Positions 1 through 8,958 of a DNA stretch of 25,056 nt are shown here, one piece after another; position 1 is the stretch's first letter, and each line of letters opens with the position of its first letter. This DNA comes from a virus, in IMG/VR virus record IMGVR_UViG_3300042402_002503, positions 1-25,056 of that record; one strand, written 5' to 3'. The notes under the pieces are model-generated. The model was not told the DNA's origin. It ran no database searches and saw only the letters and a program-made list of their open reading frames with translations. A program made the translations under genes and the position numbers.

Positions 1-163
1 CCTAAATGATAAGTCAGCAGCATTAGGGTTGAACTATCCAATGGGTACATGGGTTGGAACAATGAAGGTTGATAACAGAGAATTGTGGACAAAAATAAAA
101 AATGGTGAATACAACGGCTACTCAATTGAAGGATATTTTAATGAGCGGGTGGTATTTAACTAA
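1..163 (+). CDS. Prohead protease, XkdF-like (C-terminal end only)
   Basis: The last 53 codons of a gene that begins before the window, read from base 2 to the TAA at 161-163. The segment with TWVGTMKVDNRELWTKIKNG followed by EYNGYSIEGYF resembles the C-terminal core of XkdF-type phage serine proteases, in which a variant such as G(F/Y)SIEG closes the domain. Such enzymes cleave scaffold and capsid proteins during prohead maturation. The neighbours support this: a scaffold-like gene and the major capsid gene follow directly. The catalytic residues lie outside the window, so the assignment rests on the tail of the domain and on gene order. Confidence 0.7.
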   Translation, partial: LNDKSAALGLNYPMGTWVGTMKVDNRELWTKIKNGEYNGYSIEGYFNERVVFN

Positions 164-169
164 GCCTTT

Positions 170-177
170 TATATTTA
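170..177 (+). promoter_or_regulatory. Possible promoter -7 box TATATTTA upstream of the capsid genes
   Basis: TATATTTA lies in the 47-nt gap between the protease and the 250-aa gene, 33 nt before that gene's start. It fits the Bacteroidota -7 element TAnnTTTG at 7 of 8 positions, but no TTG is found at the expected upstream distance. The same octamer also occurs inside coding sequence, so this is a weak call. Confidence 0.25.
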
Positions 178-210
178 AGGGTATAAACAAAAAAATAAAT
201 TATTTTTTTT

Positions 211-963
211 ATGAATAAAAGCGAAATTAAAAGAAAGATTGCTGAGTTACTCGGCAAAACCTTTTTTTCTTTTTCATCATACAAAACCAAAGATGGTAGT
301 GAGATGAGAACTGAGAGTGAAAAAATGGAAGTAGGTATGCCTATTTACATTGTCACACCAGAAGGACAACTACCAGTACAAGAGGGAGAGTATGAAATGG
401 AAAATGGTATGAAAATTAAGGTTAAAGAAGGTATGGTGACTGAAATTGTTGATGAAGGTATCAGCGAGGAAGGAACACCCGTAGATGAAACAGCAGGTGA
501 TGATGTAGAAATGGATGAAGCAACATTGGTTGACGGTACTAAAGTAGGTACAGACGGAGACTTTGAGGTTGGTAAAACATTGTATGTTAAAGATGCTGAT
601 GATAATTGGGTAAAGGCACCTGTCGGCGAACATACTACTGAAAGTGGTATTGTATTGGTAGTTGATGAGGAAGGTGTTATCACTGGTATTTCTAAACCAG
701 ACGCTCAACCTGAAGGCTCTTTGGAGACTGAGGAAATGAGTATGGAAAGTTTGTTAGAAGTGTTCACTGAAGCAGTTAACCAATTAAAAGATGAATTATC
801 ATCCATTAAAAATGAACAAGCAATTTTAGGTGAGAAGTTTAAGAAGTTCTCTGCTGAACCTGCTGGTGAAAAAATCTTTGATAGAAAAGGTTATATGGAT
901 GAAAGAAACCATGAGAAGTTCTCAAAATTGGAGGCTATCTCACAAATAAAAAATAAAAAATAA
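211..963 (+). CDS. Acidic head scaffold or decoration-like protein with duplicated domain
   Basis: A 250-aa, very acidic protein between the prohead protease and the major capsid protein, the usual place for a capsid scaffold or head-assembly protein. It contains two copies of one small beta-rich module, at about residues 25-82 and 105-162. Both follow the pattern VG-x3-YV, then P-x-G-E, then G-x3-V and a closing (V/I)TxI. From about residue 175 the protein turns helical and charged (MESLLEVFTEAVNQLKDELS, then more heptad-like sequence to about 215), suggesting a coiled coil, and it ends in a Lys-rich tail. I know similar duplicated modules next to capsid genes in Bacteroidota phages, but the precise role is inferred from position. 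The ATG follows a T-rich leader without a Shine-Dalgarno sequence. Confidence 0.5.
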   Translation: MNKSEIKRKIAELLGKTFFSFSSYKTKDGSEMRTESEKMEVGMPIYIVTPEGQLPVQEGEYEMENGMKIKVKEGMVTEIVDEGISEEGTPVDETAGDDVEMDEATLVDGTKVGTDGDFEVGKTLYVKDADDNWVKAPVGEHTTESGIVLVVDEEGVITGISKPDAQPEGSLETEEMSMESLLEVFTEAVNQLKDELSSIKNEQAILGEKFKKFSAEPAGEKIFDRKGYMDERNHEKFSKLEAISQIKNKK

Positions 964-989
964 ATTAAACAAAACAAAATATTAAAATT

Positions 990-1928
990 ATGAAAAAATA
1001 TGCTATGGGATTTAACCTCGCAGGGCTTCAACAGTACACTGATGAGGTAGGAGGATTACTTCTTGCGGAAGCGGTTGTTAAAGGAAAAACTGCTGAATTA
1101 GGGTATGTTGTTAGTGGTATCAAGGGAACTCAAGCCCTTAACTTGTTGACTTCAACATTAAATGTACAAGACGGTTCATGTGGTTGGTATTCAAGTGGAA
1201 GCACTACTTTCACTCAAAGAGACATCACAGTATGTAATCTAAAAGTAAATGAGGCACTTTGTCCTGCCGACCTCAATGAATATTGGGCTGGTCAGTTCTT
1301 AAACGCAGGTTCATACAATGAGAATGTACCGTTTGAGGAGCAAATTGCTAAATTAAAAGTTGAACAAATCCAAAAGTACATTGAGGATAAGTTGTGGAAA
1401 GCATTACCAGCATCATCAGGCGGAACAGATTGTTTCACTGGTTTTTATGGTTTGTTCTCTTTGTCAGCAACTACACCAGTAAACATGGTTAGTTCACCAA
1501 CAACTGCTTTCACATCATCAAACATGTTAACTATTGTTGATGAAGTTATCGCAACATTACCTGACAAAGTACAAGAGGACAACGACCTTTGTGTAATGAT
1601 GTCAATGGCAAACTATAGAAAGTACACCGTAGGCTTGCGTTCTGCTAACTATTTCCACTACTCGCCAGAGGAAGCGGGTACTGAGTTTATCACTTTCCAT
1701 CCTGGTACTAACATCCGTGTTGTAGGACTTCCAGGTATGGCGTCTACTAACCAAGTAGTTTGTGGTAAAATGAGTGAACTTATTATCGGTACAGATTTGA
1801 TGACTGATAGTGAGAGATTAGAAATCTTTTATGATAAAAATGATGATGAAGTTAGAGTAAGATGTAACTTCAAGATTGGTGCTCAAATACCATTTCCATC
1901 AAACTGGGCTTCCAACGGATTGTCTTAA
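990..1928 (+). CDS. Major capsid protein, HK97-fold type
   Basis: A 312-aa protein directly after the protease and scaffold-like genes. The section around residues 70-95 (QRDITVCNLKVNEALCPADL followed by NEYW) and the helix with KLKVEQIQKYIEDKLWKAL are characteristic of major capsid proteins of Bacteroidota phages, which are thought to adopt the HK97 fold. The C-terminal third, with DEVIATLPDKV, a receptor-like beta section and a closing VRVRCNFKIGAQIPFP, fits the axial and peripheral domains. No long N-terminal delta domain is visible, consistent with a separate scaffold gene upstream. The start follows an A/T-rich leader without a Shine-Dalgarno sequence. It probably forms the icosahedral shell; the family assignment by eye is fairly secure. 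Confidence 0.82.
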   Translation: MKKYAMGFNLAGLQQYTDEVGGLLLAEAVVKGKTAELGYVVSGIKGTQALNLLTSTLNVQDGSCGWYSSGSTTFTQRDITVCNLKVNEALCPADLNEYWAGQFLNAGSYNENVPFEEQIAKLKVEQIQKYIEDKLWKALPASSGGTDCFTGFYGLFSLSATTPVNMVSSPTTAFTSSNMLTIVDEVIATLPDKVQEDNDLCVMMSMANYRKYTVGLRSANYFHYSPEEAGTEFITFHPGTNIRVVGLPGMASTNQVVCGKMSELIIGTDLMTDSERLEIFYDKNDDEVRVRCNFKIGAQIPFPSNWASNGLS

Positions 1929-1955
1929 TAAACTATATTAAAAAATTAGAGAACT

Positions 1956-2492
1956 ATGAGTTATTCAGCATGTTATCAAACCGCAAGCATAGGCTTAAGT
2001 TGTGCTAGTAATGTTGGTGGAATTAAAGCAGCCTATTTAGTGGCTGGTGAAATTACAGGCGTTACTTACAACGGTGTAGGTCAAATTACGGGTATTACTG
2101 GAACAGGAAATATCTACACCTACAATGTACAAAAACAAACTAGTTCTTTAACAGAAACTTTTAATAGTAGTTTAGAAAACGGAACATTGTATTACTCACA
2201 AGAGTTATTACTCAATTTCCAAAAAATAGACAATGACAAAAGAGCACAAGTGAAGTTACTGGCTCAAAATAGAGGATTAAAAGCGTTTGTTGAGGACAAT
2301 AATGGTACAATTTACTATTTGGGCGCAGACTTTGATGGTGGTTATCTGTCAGCCGGTACATCGGCTACTGGAACCGCATTTGGAGATGCTAACCAATATT
2401 CTGTTACTTTATCATTTTTCTCAAAAGACCCGGCAGCATTGTTGTCAGGCACTTTGAGTAGTGTTGTTAGTGGTATCACTATCAACGCATAA
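1956..2492 (+). CDS. Putative major tail (tube) protein
   Basis: A 178-aa beta-rich protein following the capsid gene at 27 nt and ended by a strong terminator. The middle contains SLENGTLYYSQELLLNFQKI, where most tail-tube-like proteins carry a long strand-helix element. The C-terminal half has LKAFVEDNNGTIYYLGADFDGGYL and then GTAFGDANQYSVTLSF, a pattern I associate with a tail or virion protein beside the capsid gene in Bacteroidota phages. High dose relative to the following fibre genes is suggested by the terminator separating them. A head decoration or head-completion role is the main alternative; I see no motif that settles it. Confidence 0.45.
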   Translation: MSYSACYQTASIGLSCASNVGGIKAAYLVAGEITGVTYNGVGQITGITGTGNIYTYNVQKQTSSLTETFNSSLENGTLYYSQELLLNFQKIDNDKRAQVKLLAQNRGLKAFVEDNNGTIYYLGADFDGGYLSAGTSATGTAFGDANQYSVTLSFFSKDPAALLSGTLSSVVSGITINA

Positions 2493-2508
2493 TTAAAAAA
2501 CCAATAAT

Positions 2509-2534
2509 AAGGGGGGTTCACACCCCCCTTTTTT
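2509..2534 (+). terminator. Rho-independent terminator after capsid/tail-tube genes
   Basis: AAGGGGGG, loop TTCACA, CCCCCCTT, continuing into a run of six T. The stem is eight pairs, six of them G-C. It ends the unit containing the capsid protein and its 178-aa neighbour and limits transcription into the adhesin gene 20 nt further on. Confidence 0.9.
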
Positions 2535-2554
2535 AACTGCCAAAAAATTAAATA

Positions 2555-5143
2555 ATGAGTATTAGACCAAACCCCGCAGGACAAGACCCTAAAATTACAT
2601 GGGGCTTTTTAGGTAAATTAAAAACTTATAAAAATAGTGCTTATAAGGAACAAAAAAACTTAACAATAGAGGAAAGGTTTGAGGCACTCAATAAATCTAA
2701 AAAACCCTACAATAGTGAGGACTTTGAGGGGCGTATTATAGTTGTAGGTGGTGGTGGTGTATACCAACAAACCACACCAACTCCGTCACCTACCCCCACA
2801 ATGACGCCTACCCCGTCATCAACACCAATACCATCATTTAACCCGTCATCATTAGGGGACTTACAACTATGGTTTGATGCTGATGATAGTTCAACATTAA
2901 GTTTGGTTGGTGGTAATACTGTTGATACATGGACATCCAAAGGTTTGTTAGATGTTGTAATGTCAGCACCTACAACTGAAAGAAGACCTGGTTATACCAC
3001 AACGGGTGGACAAGGTGGTAATTCTGCCGTTGTAATATACTCATCATCAACAGCAGCCAATAGAAGTGGTTTATTGTCTGTTGATAGCACAAAATCTTTG
3101 GATTTATCAACAGGTTATACACACTTTATTGTTGGTAAAAACATAGGTACTAAAACAACTGCTAATTTATACAACTCTACATCATTACTCAGTATGTGGA
3201 ATACTGGCGGTACTGGTACATACTCAAGTAAATTATTGTTGTATCAAAGTAGAGTAACACAAGATTATCTACAAACGGGAGCAACTACGGGTGTTATTAA
3301 CCAATATTCTGCTTATGCTAACGCATCTGCCTTTACACAAGCCAGTGACTATGTATTAAACTCATTGGTTGTGGACTATACAGACCTTTACCCTGGTAAG
3401 TATTATGGTAAAAACATTGTAAGTGGTAATACAATTAACGCATCACTTACAACATCGGGTATGACAACCTTTACGGGTAAAACCGTAAACACTTATGGTA
3501 TTGTTAGTACAAAATACACAGGTACTGAAACTAATACAAATACCAACCCGTTTGAGATTTATGAGATTTTGTTATACAACAAGGTATTATCACCATCACA
3601 GATTAACCAGGTTGAAAACTACTTAAGAAATAAGTGGGAATACACCGCAGATACAAGTAATCTGGCTGTTGTTAATGTTAATTACACGGGTAAAACAAAT
3701 ACAGCATCACAATACTTAAGAGTTCTCGCTTCACCGACATTACAAGTTAATGCTCAAATGGCGTGGGACAACTATAATGATATTGTTATTCTACCAGTTG
3801 ATAACACTATTACCTTTGATAACACAGCATTTACCGCAGGTGTTGGTATAAATTACACCCTTAAAGATGGTTCTAACAACACAATTCTAAGTCAGTTATG
3901 TTATGATACCACTGACAAGACAATAACTCTTTCTGCGGGAACTTATACCTTTGATGGTAATATAGATTATGCTTGTGTTCAACCAACACCAACCATGACA
4001 CCTACTCCGTCAATAACACCAACTTACACACCGACACCAGAACCCACACCATCACCAACACCTACCATCTACTATCAGTATGCTGATAATTTCTTTAACC
4101 TAACGGGTGATAGTACAAGTAGATTTAGTTTAATACAAGACAGTAATAGTCAAGTATGGTTTGATATTAGTGGTGTGACTACAACAGGTTTTACACTCAA
4201 TTTACCACCGGAAAGTTTTACATTGGAGTATTCTAATACTAATGGTAATTATATGAACTTTGAGGGTTACCCTGCCGACTGTAATACTGGTTTACCTAGC
4301 GGTAGTCCATTGTATACAAATTATTGTACATCAGTGAATAACCAAAACTGGGGTATGGGTGGTATTTGTTATTACTTCAACATGTATGCGGATACAGCGT
4401 CTTGTATACCCACGCCTACACCAACAAATACACCAACTTATACACCCACTCCGTCAGTAACTCCAACATATACACCAACAATGACATCAAGTCCGGTACC
4501 GATATCATTAACATATATTAGTAATACCATCAACACAGCAAACCAAAGTTCATATACATTTAGTAGTGTATCAACGGGGGTTGGTTTAATTGCGGTTGTT
4601 GTAAATGGTTCAGCAGCGTATAATTCTGGTAGAGATTTTACTGGAGCAACCATAGGTGGAGTTGCTGCGTCAGTAGTTCATAGCGGCGTTGCTAATGGGG
4701 GACCTAGTTTAGGTAATACTTCAATTCAGGCTTTAATATATGCGGTAGTTACGGGTTCAACAAATGATATTGTTGTTAATTTTAATGGTTCAGTATTTAA
4801 TGCCGCCATATCTTGTTGGAGAGTTGAAAACTATACATCAACAACACCATTTTATAGTGATGGTTATGTAAATAATAATAACAATACTGAAATGAATAGG
4901 ACTACATCATCATTAAGTGGTAAAAATGTTTGTCTTGCTGGTTGTATTGTTGGTGATGGTGGTATGGGTAATAATACTTGGACTAACGCAACAGAGAGGT
5001 ATGATATTCAATTAGAGGCTGGACTTCCAAAAATAACTGGTGCTGACTTTACAACCACATCAAGTGGAGCGGTAACGGTTACTTGTAGTTATCCGGCACT
5101 CAATAATAGAGGTGCCGTATTTAGTATCGCAGTTTGGAAATAA
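2555..5143 (+). CDS. Multidomain tail adhesin with LamG-like domain and Pro-Thr linkers
   Basis: An 862-aa modular surface protein. Residues 1-72 form an N-terminal segment that may anchor it to the virion. Three low-complexity Pro-Thr/Ser linkers (about 73-97, 477-505 and 619-650) separate globular parts. Residues 101-363 look like a concanavalin/LamG-type jelly roll: LQLWFDADDSSTLSL near the start and EILLYNKVLSPSQINQVENY near the end are typical. Two beta-rich segments follow (about 364-475 and 506-616). The C-terminal domain (about 651-862) has GATIGGVAASV, ALIYAVV and a closing AVFSIAVW, a type I know from phage tail proteins. It probably binds host-surface glycans. The exact attachment point on the virion is unknown. 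The gene has its own leader just after a terminator. Confidence 0.7.
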   Translation: MSIRPNPAGQDPKITWGFLGKLKTYKNSAYKEQKNLTIEERFEALNKSKKPYNSEDFEGRIIVVGGGGVYQQTTPTPSPTPTMTPTPSSTPIPSFNPSSLGDLQLWFDADDSSTLSLVGGNTVDTWTSKGLLDVVMSAPTTERRPGYTTTGGQGGNSAVVIYSSSTAANRSGLLSVDSTKSLDLSTGYTHFIVGKNIGTKTTANLYNSTSLLSMWNTGGTGTYSSKLLLYQSRVTQDYLQTGATTGVINQYSAYANASAFTQASDYVLNSLVVDYTDLYPGKYYGKNIVSGNTINASLTTSGMTTFTGKTVNTYGIVSTKYTGTETNTNTNPFEIYEILLYNKVLSPSQINQVENYLRNKWEYTADTSNLAVVNVNYTGKTNTASQYLRVLASPTLQVNAQMAWDNYNDIVILPVDNTITFDNTAFTAGVGINYTLKDGSNNTILSQLCYDTTDKTITLSAGTYTFDGNIDYACVQPTPTMTPTPSITPTYTPTPEPTPSPTPTIYYQYADNFFNLTGDSTSRFSLIQDSNSQVWFDISGVTTTGFTLNLPPESFTLEYSNTNGNYMNFEGYPADCNTGLPSGSPLYTNYCTSVNNQNWGMGGICYYFNMYADTASCIPTPTPTNTPTYTPTPSVTPTYTPTMTSSPVPISLTYISNTINTANQSSYTFSSVSTGVGLIAVVVNGSAAYNSGRDFTGATIGGVAASVVHSGVANGGPSLGNTSIQALIYAVVTGSTNDIVVNFNGSVFNAAISCWRVENYTSTTPFYSDGYVNNNNNTEMNRTTSSLSGKNVCLAGCIVGDGGMGNNTWTNATERYDIQLEAGLPKITGADFTTTSSGAVTVTCSYPALNNRGAVFSIAVWK

Positions 5144-5155
5144 TTTATAAAAATT

Positions 5156-5665
5156 ATGTTGTTAATTAAAAAATATCAAACCAATTATTTAGTGGTATCC
5201 GTATCATTAAATAAGACTTTATCTAACCCGACATACTTATTCTCATTTGAGAACATTTTAAGTAAGGAGAAGGTTAGTTTTATACCTAAAAACATATCTA
5301 CATATACAAGTAGATATGATGAGTTTGAGTTTATTGAGAGTGATACTGTCATTTTAACAGCATCAACCCCGTCAGTGAACTTTAAGTATGAGGGTCAATG
5401 GTGGTATTCTGTTTATGAACAACAAAGTACAACAAATACCAACCCGTCACTTGCTTTTAACAAACTTGCTGAGGGTAGAGCCGTAGTTATAGACAATTAT
5501 GTACCTGAACAATACTATGAGTATGTCAGTGATAATGAAGATAACCACAATTTTATATTTATTAGTGATAGCGAGGAACCAGTTAACAACACATTTAGAA
5601 TTAAAACTCAAAGTGGGGACTTAATTACTACTGAGGCATCACAATACATAAACTATGAACACTAA
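5156..5665 (+). CDS. Virion-associated protein between two adhesin genes
   Basis: A 169-aa protein, mostly beta-predicted, with the core pattern NPTYLFSFENILSKEKVSF, then FKYEGQWWYSVYEQQS and a C-terminal stretch ending in the gene. I associate this N-terminal layout (LVVSVSLNKTL-x-NPTYLFSF, followed by a WxYxVYEQ strand) with small proteins encoded beside fibre genes in Bacteroidota phages. It lies between the Pro-Thr adhesin and the collagen-like fibre, 12 nt after the first and 23 nt before the second, so it may be a fibre adaptor or chaperone. No enzymatic motif is visible. The function is inferred from neighbours only. Confidence 0.45.
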   Translation: MLLIKKYQTNYLVVSVSLNKTLSNPTYLFSFENILSKEKVSFIPKNISTYTSRYDEFEFIESDTVILTASTPSVNFKYEGQWWYSVYEQQSTTNTNPSLAFNKLAEGRAVVIDNYVPEQYYEYVSDNEDNHNFIFISDSEEPVNNTFRIKTQSGDLITTEASQYINYEH

Positions 5666-5688
5666 GAATACCAAAGAAAAAATTAAAC

Positions 5689-7806
5689 ATGGCTGATATT
5701 TCAATTTCTCAACTGCCTTTATACACTGGTGATACCACCGGTGTGTATCTTATTATGAATAATTCAGGTGAAACCACCACCTACAAAGTTAAAAAAGAAA
5801 CCATCATTAGTGGTGGAACAAGTGGTAGTGGAACATCTGGCACATCTGGCTCAAGTGGAACTAGTGGTAGTTCAGGTTCATCAGGCACAAGTGGTAGTTC
5901 AGGCTCATCAGGCGTAAGTGGTTCATCAGGTTCAAGCGGTAGTTCAGGTTCAAGCGGAACTAGCGGTAGTTCAGGTTCATCAGGTTCAAGTGGTGTTAGT
6001 GGTTCATCGGGTTCAAGCGGAACTAGTGGACAAGCAGGTTCAAGTGGAAGTAGTGGAACATCGGGCACAAACGGAACATCGGGTTCTAGTGGAACAAGTG
6101 GTGATAGTATGTTTATGAGTGGAACTGGTGTTAATTCTGTTATCAACAAATATGAAACCGATAGTGATAATAACTCACCATATTCTGCGGTAATTGGTGG
6201 TGATAACCATATAATTAACTCAACAACAGAAGGATATAATGGAATATATGCTGGTAGTGGAAACACCATTACAAATAGTGAATTATCTGTTATTATGGGT
6301 GGTTTATCCAATAAAATAAGTAACTCAAATTACGCAGGTATTGTTGGTTCAAGAAAAGCAGAAATTGAGGATAGTGATTATGCCTTTATCGCAGCATCAC
6401 AAAGAGCAGATAATGGAACTGCTCCGTATATTAGAAATGATGCCAACGCTTCATTTATGTTAGGGGTGTTTAGAGGTTCATACATCAACGGAGCATACAG
6501 GTCTGGTATTATAGCATCACAAGACAGTTATATTAGTAGTGGTGGTATAAATATGTTTATTGCGGGTTCTACTAATTCATACTTTAACGGAGGTGGGGAA
6601 CAGTCAACAATTTTAGGTGGGGCATATAACCACATGGATAGTAACCCTATTAAAGACCAAATCTTAGGTGGTGAACTAAACTATATTACGGGTGGTGCTC
6701 GCTTTGGTTCAATTATCAACGGATATTCTAATACCATTAACACCAACACAAATAACAACTCAATTTATCATAGTGAAAGTTGTACAATTCAAGGTAATGG
6801 AGCATATTATAACAACATTTACGGCTCTCTTGCCAGTGAGATTTTTACTGATGGTGGTGGTGATGATATCCACAACACTATCTCATCAAGTAATGACGCA
6901 ACTATCAACAATTCAGCGTGGTGTGGTATCTACAATTCACAAGACAACGCTGATATTACTAGTTCAACGGGTTCAACAATATTTGGTTCAAGGAGTGCGG
7001 CTATTGACGGGGCAACAAATAACGCAGGTATTTACTCATCACAAGGAGCAGGAATAGACATACCTGGTGGTGGTATTTCTAATACTATTTTTGGTTCTAA
7101 ACAAGTCAATATTTCAGGTGGAACACAAGACTACTCAAGTATTTTTTCAAGTGAAGCATCTAAAATAGTATCTTATTATACGGGAACAACTGACTATGGT
7201 AAGTATAACTCAATTTACAACTCAAACTTAGGTAATATTTATGTTGAAAGCGGGCAATATAATACCTTGTTAGGTGGTAGAGGAAACTATATTTCAGCAT
7301 CTACGGGTAATTACAACACAATTCAAGCATCGCAAAATTGTGATATTAAAATTAGTACTGGTGAATATAACGCATTTTACTCATCTTATGATAGTGATAT
7401 TACAACAAACCTAACAAGAGCAATTGGTATTGGTTTAAGTGGTAGAACACTAACTGAAAGTAATACAACTTACACAGAAAACTCATATCACTATGGACAA
7501 GTATATGGTGGAACAACAAGTCAAACGGGTTCAACCATTACCGTTAATATGAATAATGGTAATATCCACTTTATACAAGTCACCGCTAATTTAGATTTAA
7601 CACTTACAAACCTTAAAAATGGTGGAACATATAGAGTTGTTGTTGAAACTACGGGTAATTACACAGTTAATAGTTTAACCACAAGTGGATTTACACAAAA
7701 GAAAGATAGTAATTTCAATAACTTAATTAACACTGGTTTTGTTGAATTAACATTTACATGTGTAAATGGATACATCACTTGCCGTCATAGTGGTACATTG
7801 TCATAA
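5689..7806 (+). CDS. Tail fibre with collagen-like stalk and repetitive beta-solenoid shaft
   Basis: A 705-aa protein in three parts. Residues 1-42 are an N-terminal segment (ISQLPLYTGDTTGVYLIMNN), probably the virion anchor. Residues 43-138 are about 32 Gly-x-y triplets, nearly all GSS or GTS with a few GVS, GQA and GTN, and no prolines, which suggests a collagen-like trimeric stalk. From about 150 to 600 the chain has irregular rungs of the form N-x-I-x(2)-S/G-x-Y/N-x-I-x-(G/A)-S, as in YadA-like or parallel beta-helix fibres. The last 110 residues (LDLTLTNLKNGGTYRVVVET, then CVNGYITCRHSGT) resemble C-terminal knobs of phage fibres. It is likely a trimeric receptor-binding protein. The stop lies 42 nt before the portal gene. 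Confidence 0.72.
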   Translation: MADISISQLPLYTGDTTGVYLIMNNSGETTTYKVKKETIISGGTSGSGTSGTSGSSGTSGSSGSSGTSGSSGSSGVSGSSGSSGSSGSSGTSGSSGSSGSSGVSGSSGSSGTSGQAGSSGSSGTSGTNGTSGSSGTSGDSMFMSGTGVNSVINKYETDSDNNSPYSAVIGGDNHIINSTTEGYNGIYAGSGNTITNSELSVIMGGLSNKISNSNYAGIVGSRKAEIEDSDYAFIAASQRADNGTAPYIRNDANASFMLGVFRGSYINGAYRSGIIASQDSYISSGGINMFIAGSTNSYFNGGGEQSTILGGAYNHMDSNPIKDQILGGELNYITGGARFGSIINGYSNTINTNTNNNSIYHSESCTIQGNGAYYNNIYGSLASEIFTDGGGDDIHNTISSSNDATINNSAWCGIYNSQDNADITSSTGSTIFGSRSAAIDGATNNAGIYSSQGAGIDIPGGGISNTIFGSKQVNISGGTQDYSSIFSSEASKIVSYYTGTTDYGKYNSIYNSNLGNIYVESGQYNTLLGGRGNYISASTGNYNTIQASQNCDIKISTGEYNAFYSSYDSDITTNLTRAIGIGLSGRTLTESNTTYTENSYHYGQVYGGTTSQTGSTITVNMNNGNIHFIQVTANLDLTLTNLKNGGTYRVVVETTGNYTVNSLTTSGFTQKKDSNFNNLINTGFVELTFTCVNGYITCRHSGTLS
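5815..6102 (+). repeat. Degenerate short tandem repeat encoding Gly-Ser-Ser/Thr triplets
   Basis: About 290 nt of near-repeats built from units such as GGTAGTTCAGGTTCATCAGG, encoding the collagen-like stalk of the fibre. Synonymous serine codons (AGT, AGC, TCA, TCG, TCT) alternate, so the DNA is less repetitive than the protein. One phase interruption (GSG) occurs near the start. Array length could vary by recombination, changing stalk length. Confidence 0.85.
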
Positions 7807-7848
7807 TACTATACAGGGTTGAATAAAATAAATTATATTTAAGAGTAT

Positions 7849-8958
7849 ATGAATACATTAGAACATTTACAGTTTGAGGTAGTAAACTTACCAACCTTTG
7901 AGGAGGTTTTAACCAATAAAGAATATGTCTTGTGGGGTGGAGATAATTTATGGGCTAGACATAGTATTGAGTTATACAACTTCTCAAGTATCAACAGAGC
8001 ATGTCTAAACGCTAAAAGAGATGGTGTGTGGGGTAAGCAATTACTGATAGATGGTGTGGATGCTTCTAAGTATATGGTAAACTCAACAGAAAGTCTTAGA
8101 GATGTGTATAAAAAGACAGCAATGGACTTTGTTATTCACAATGGTTTTAGTCTTAATGTTATCAAGCGTAGGGACAATGAAGGTATCAGTGAGTTTTACC
8201 ACATGGACATATCTAAACTCCGTAGTGGTAAAGTAGATTACAGGGACTTTGTTAAGGACTATTACTACTCAAGTGACTGGAGAGACATTAGGAAATACAA
8301 ACCTATTAGACTGCCAGCGTTTAATTTAAGTGATGATGAACCATCACAGATTTATTGGTATATGGGTTATGCCCCTAACCAAACTTACTATCCAATACCA
8401 GACTGGATTGGTTGTAGAGTATCTTGTGAAATAGATGTTAACATCAAAAACTTTCACTTACAAAACTTACAGAACGGGTTTTTTCCATCCATCTTTATTT
8501 CATTAAATAATGGTGTACCAGGTGAGGAGGAAAGAACACAAACATACAGACATTTGATGGACAAATACTCATCTACAAACAACGCAGGTGGGTTATTTCT
8601 TAATTTCAGTGATGATAAAGAACATGAGCCAACCATCACACCCCTTTCACTTAACAACTCAGACCAATTCTACAGAGACATGGATGATATTGTTAGAAAC
8701 ACCATTTTAACGGGACATAGGATAACATCTCCAAAGTTATTAGGTATTGAGACACCTGGCTCATTAGGCTCAAAGGATGAGGTTATAGAAGGTTATGAAC
8801 ACTTCTTACAGACTGTAATTGTACCATTACAAGAACAACTCTTAGGTGAGTTTGAGAAAGTCTTATTTTTAAGGGATAAAAAATTACACAAGTTAGAGAT
8901 TATCCAAAATAACATCTTTGACACGGATAAAACAATAGAAGTTAAACCAGAACTATAA
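7849..8958 (+). CDS. Portal protein
   Basis: A 369-aa protein with the layout of portal proteins from Bacteroidota phages. An N-terminal section (residues about 30-60) ends in INRACLNAKRDGVWGK. A middle section has FHLQNLQNGFFPSIFISLNN followed by GVPGEEER, the helix and strand preceding the channel loop. Later, GGLFLNFSDDKEHEPTITPL and a helix with ILTGHRITSPKLLGIETPG form the crown/stem region. The portal would form the dodecameric DNA channel at one capsid vertex and dock the terminase. It is somewhat shorter than many portals, and its gene lies after the fibre genes instead of between terminase and protease. The start codon overlaps no other gene; the stop overlaps the next start by one base. 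Confidence 0.8.
   Translation: MNTLEHLQFEVVNLPTFEEVLTNKEYVLWGGDNLWARHSIELYNFSSINRACLNAKRDGVWGKQLLIDGVDASKYMVNSTESLRDVYKKTAMDFVIHNGFSLNVIKRRDNEGISEFYHMDISKLRSGKVDYRDFVKDYYYSSDWRDIRKYKPIRLPAFNLSDDEPSQIYWYMGYAPNQTYYPIPDWIGCRVSCEIDVNIKNFHLQNLQNGFFPSIFISLNNGVPGEEERTQTYRHLMDKYSSTNNAGGLFLNFSDDKEHEPTITPLSLNNSDQFYRDMDDIVRNTILTGHRITSPKLLGIETPGSLGSKDEVIEGYEHFLQTVIVPLQEQLLGEFEKVLFLRDKKLHKLEIIQNNIFDTDKTIEVKPEL

Noticed and set aside
345-708. Two leftward open frames opposite the scaffold-like gene
   Set aside because: Both lie wholly within a well-supported rightward gene and have Ser/Thr- or Phe-rich composition typical of antisense translation.
5815-6102. CRISPR-like array
   Set aside because: Repeat units are continuous, of coding phase and without unique spacers; they encode a Gly-rich stalk.
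5781-6311. Long leftward open frame rich in Pro, Glu and Leu opposite the collagen-like repeat
   Set aside because: It is the reverse complement of a low-complexity Gly-Ser repeat, which removes stop codons by chance; composition is repetitive and no start context supports it.
7834-7841. TATATTTA as a promoter for the portal gene
   Set aside because: It ends only 7 nt before the start codon, leaving too little leader, and has no TTG at the right distance.
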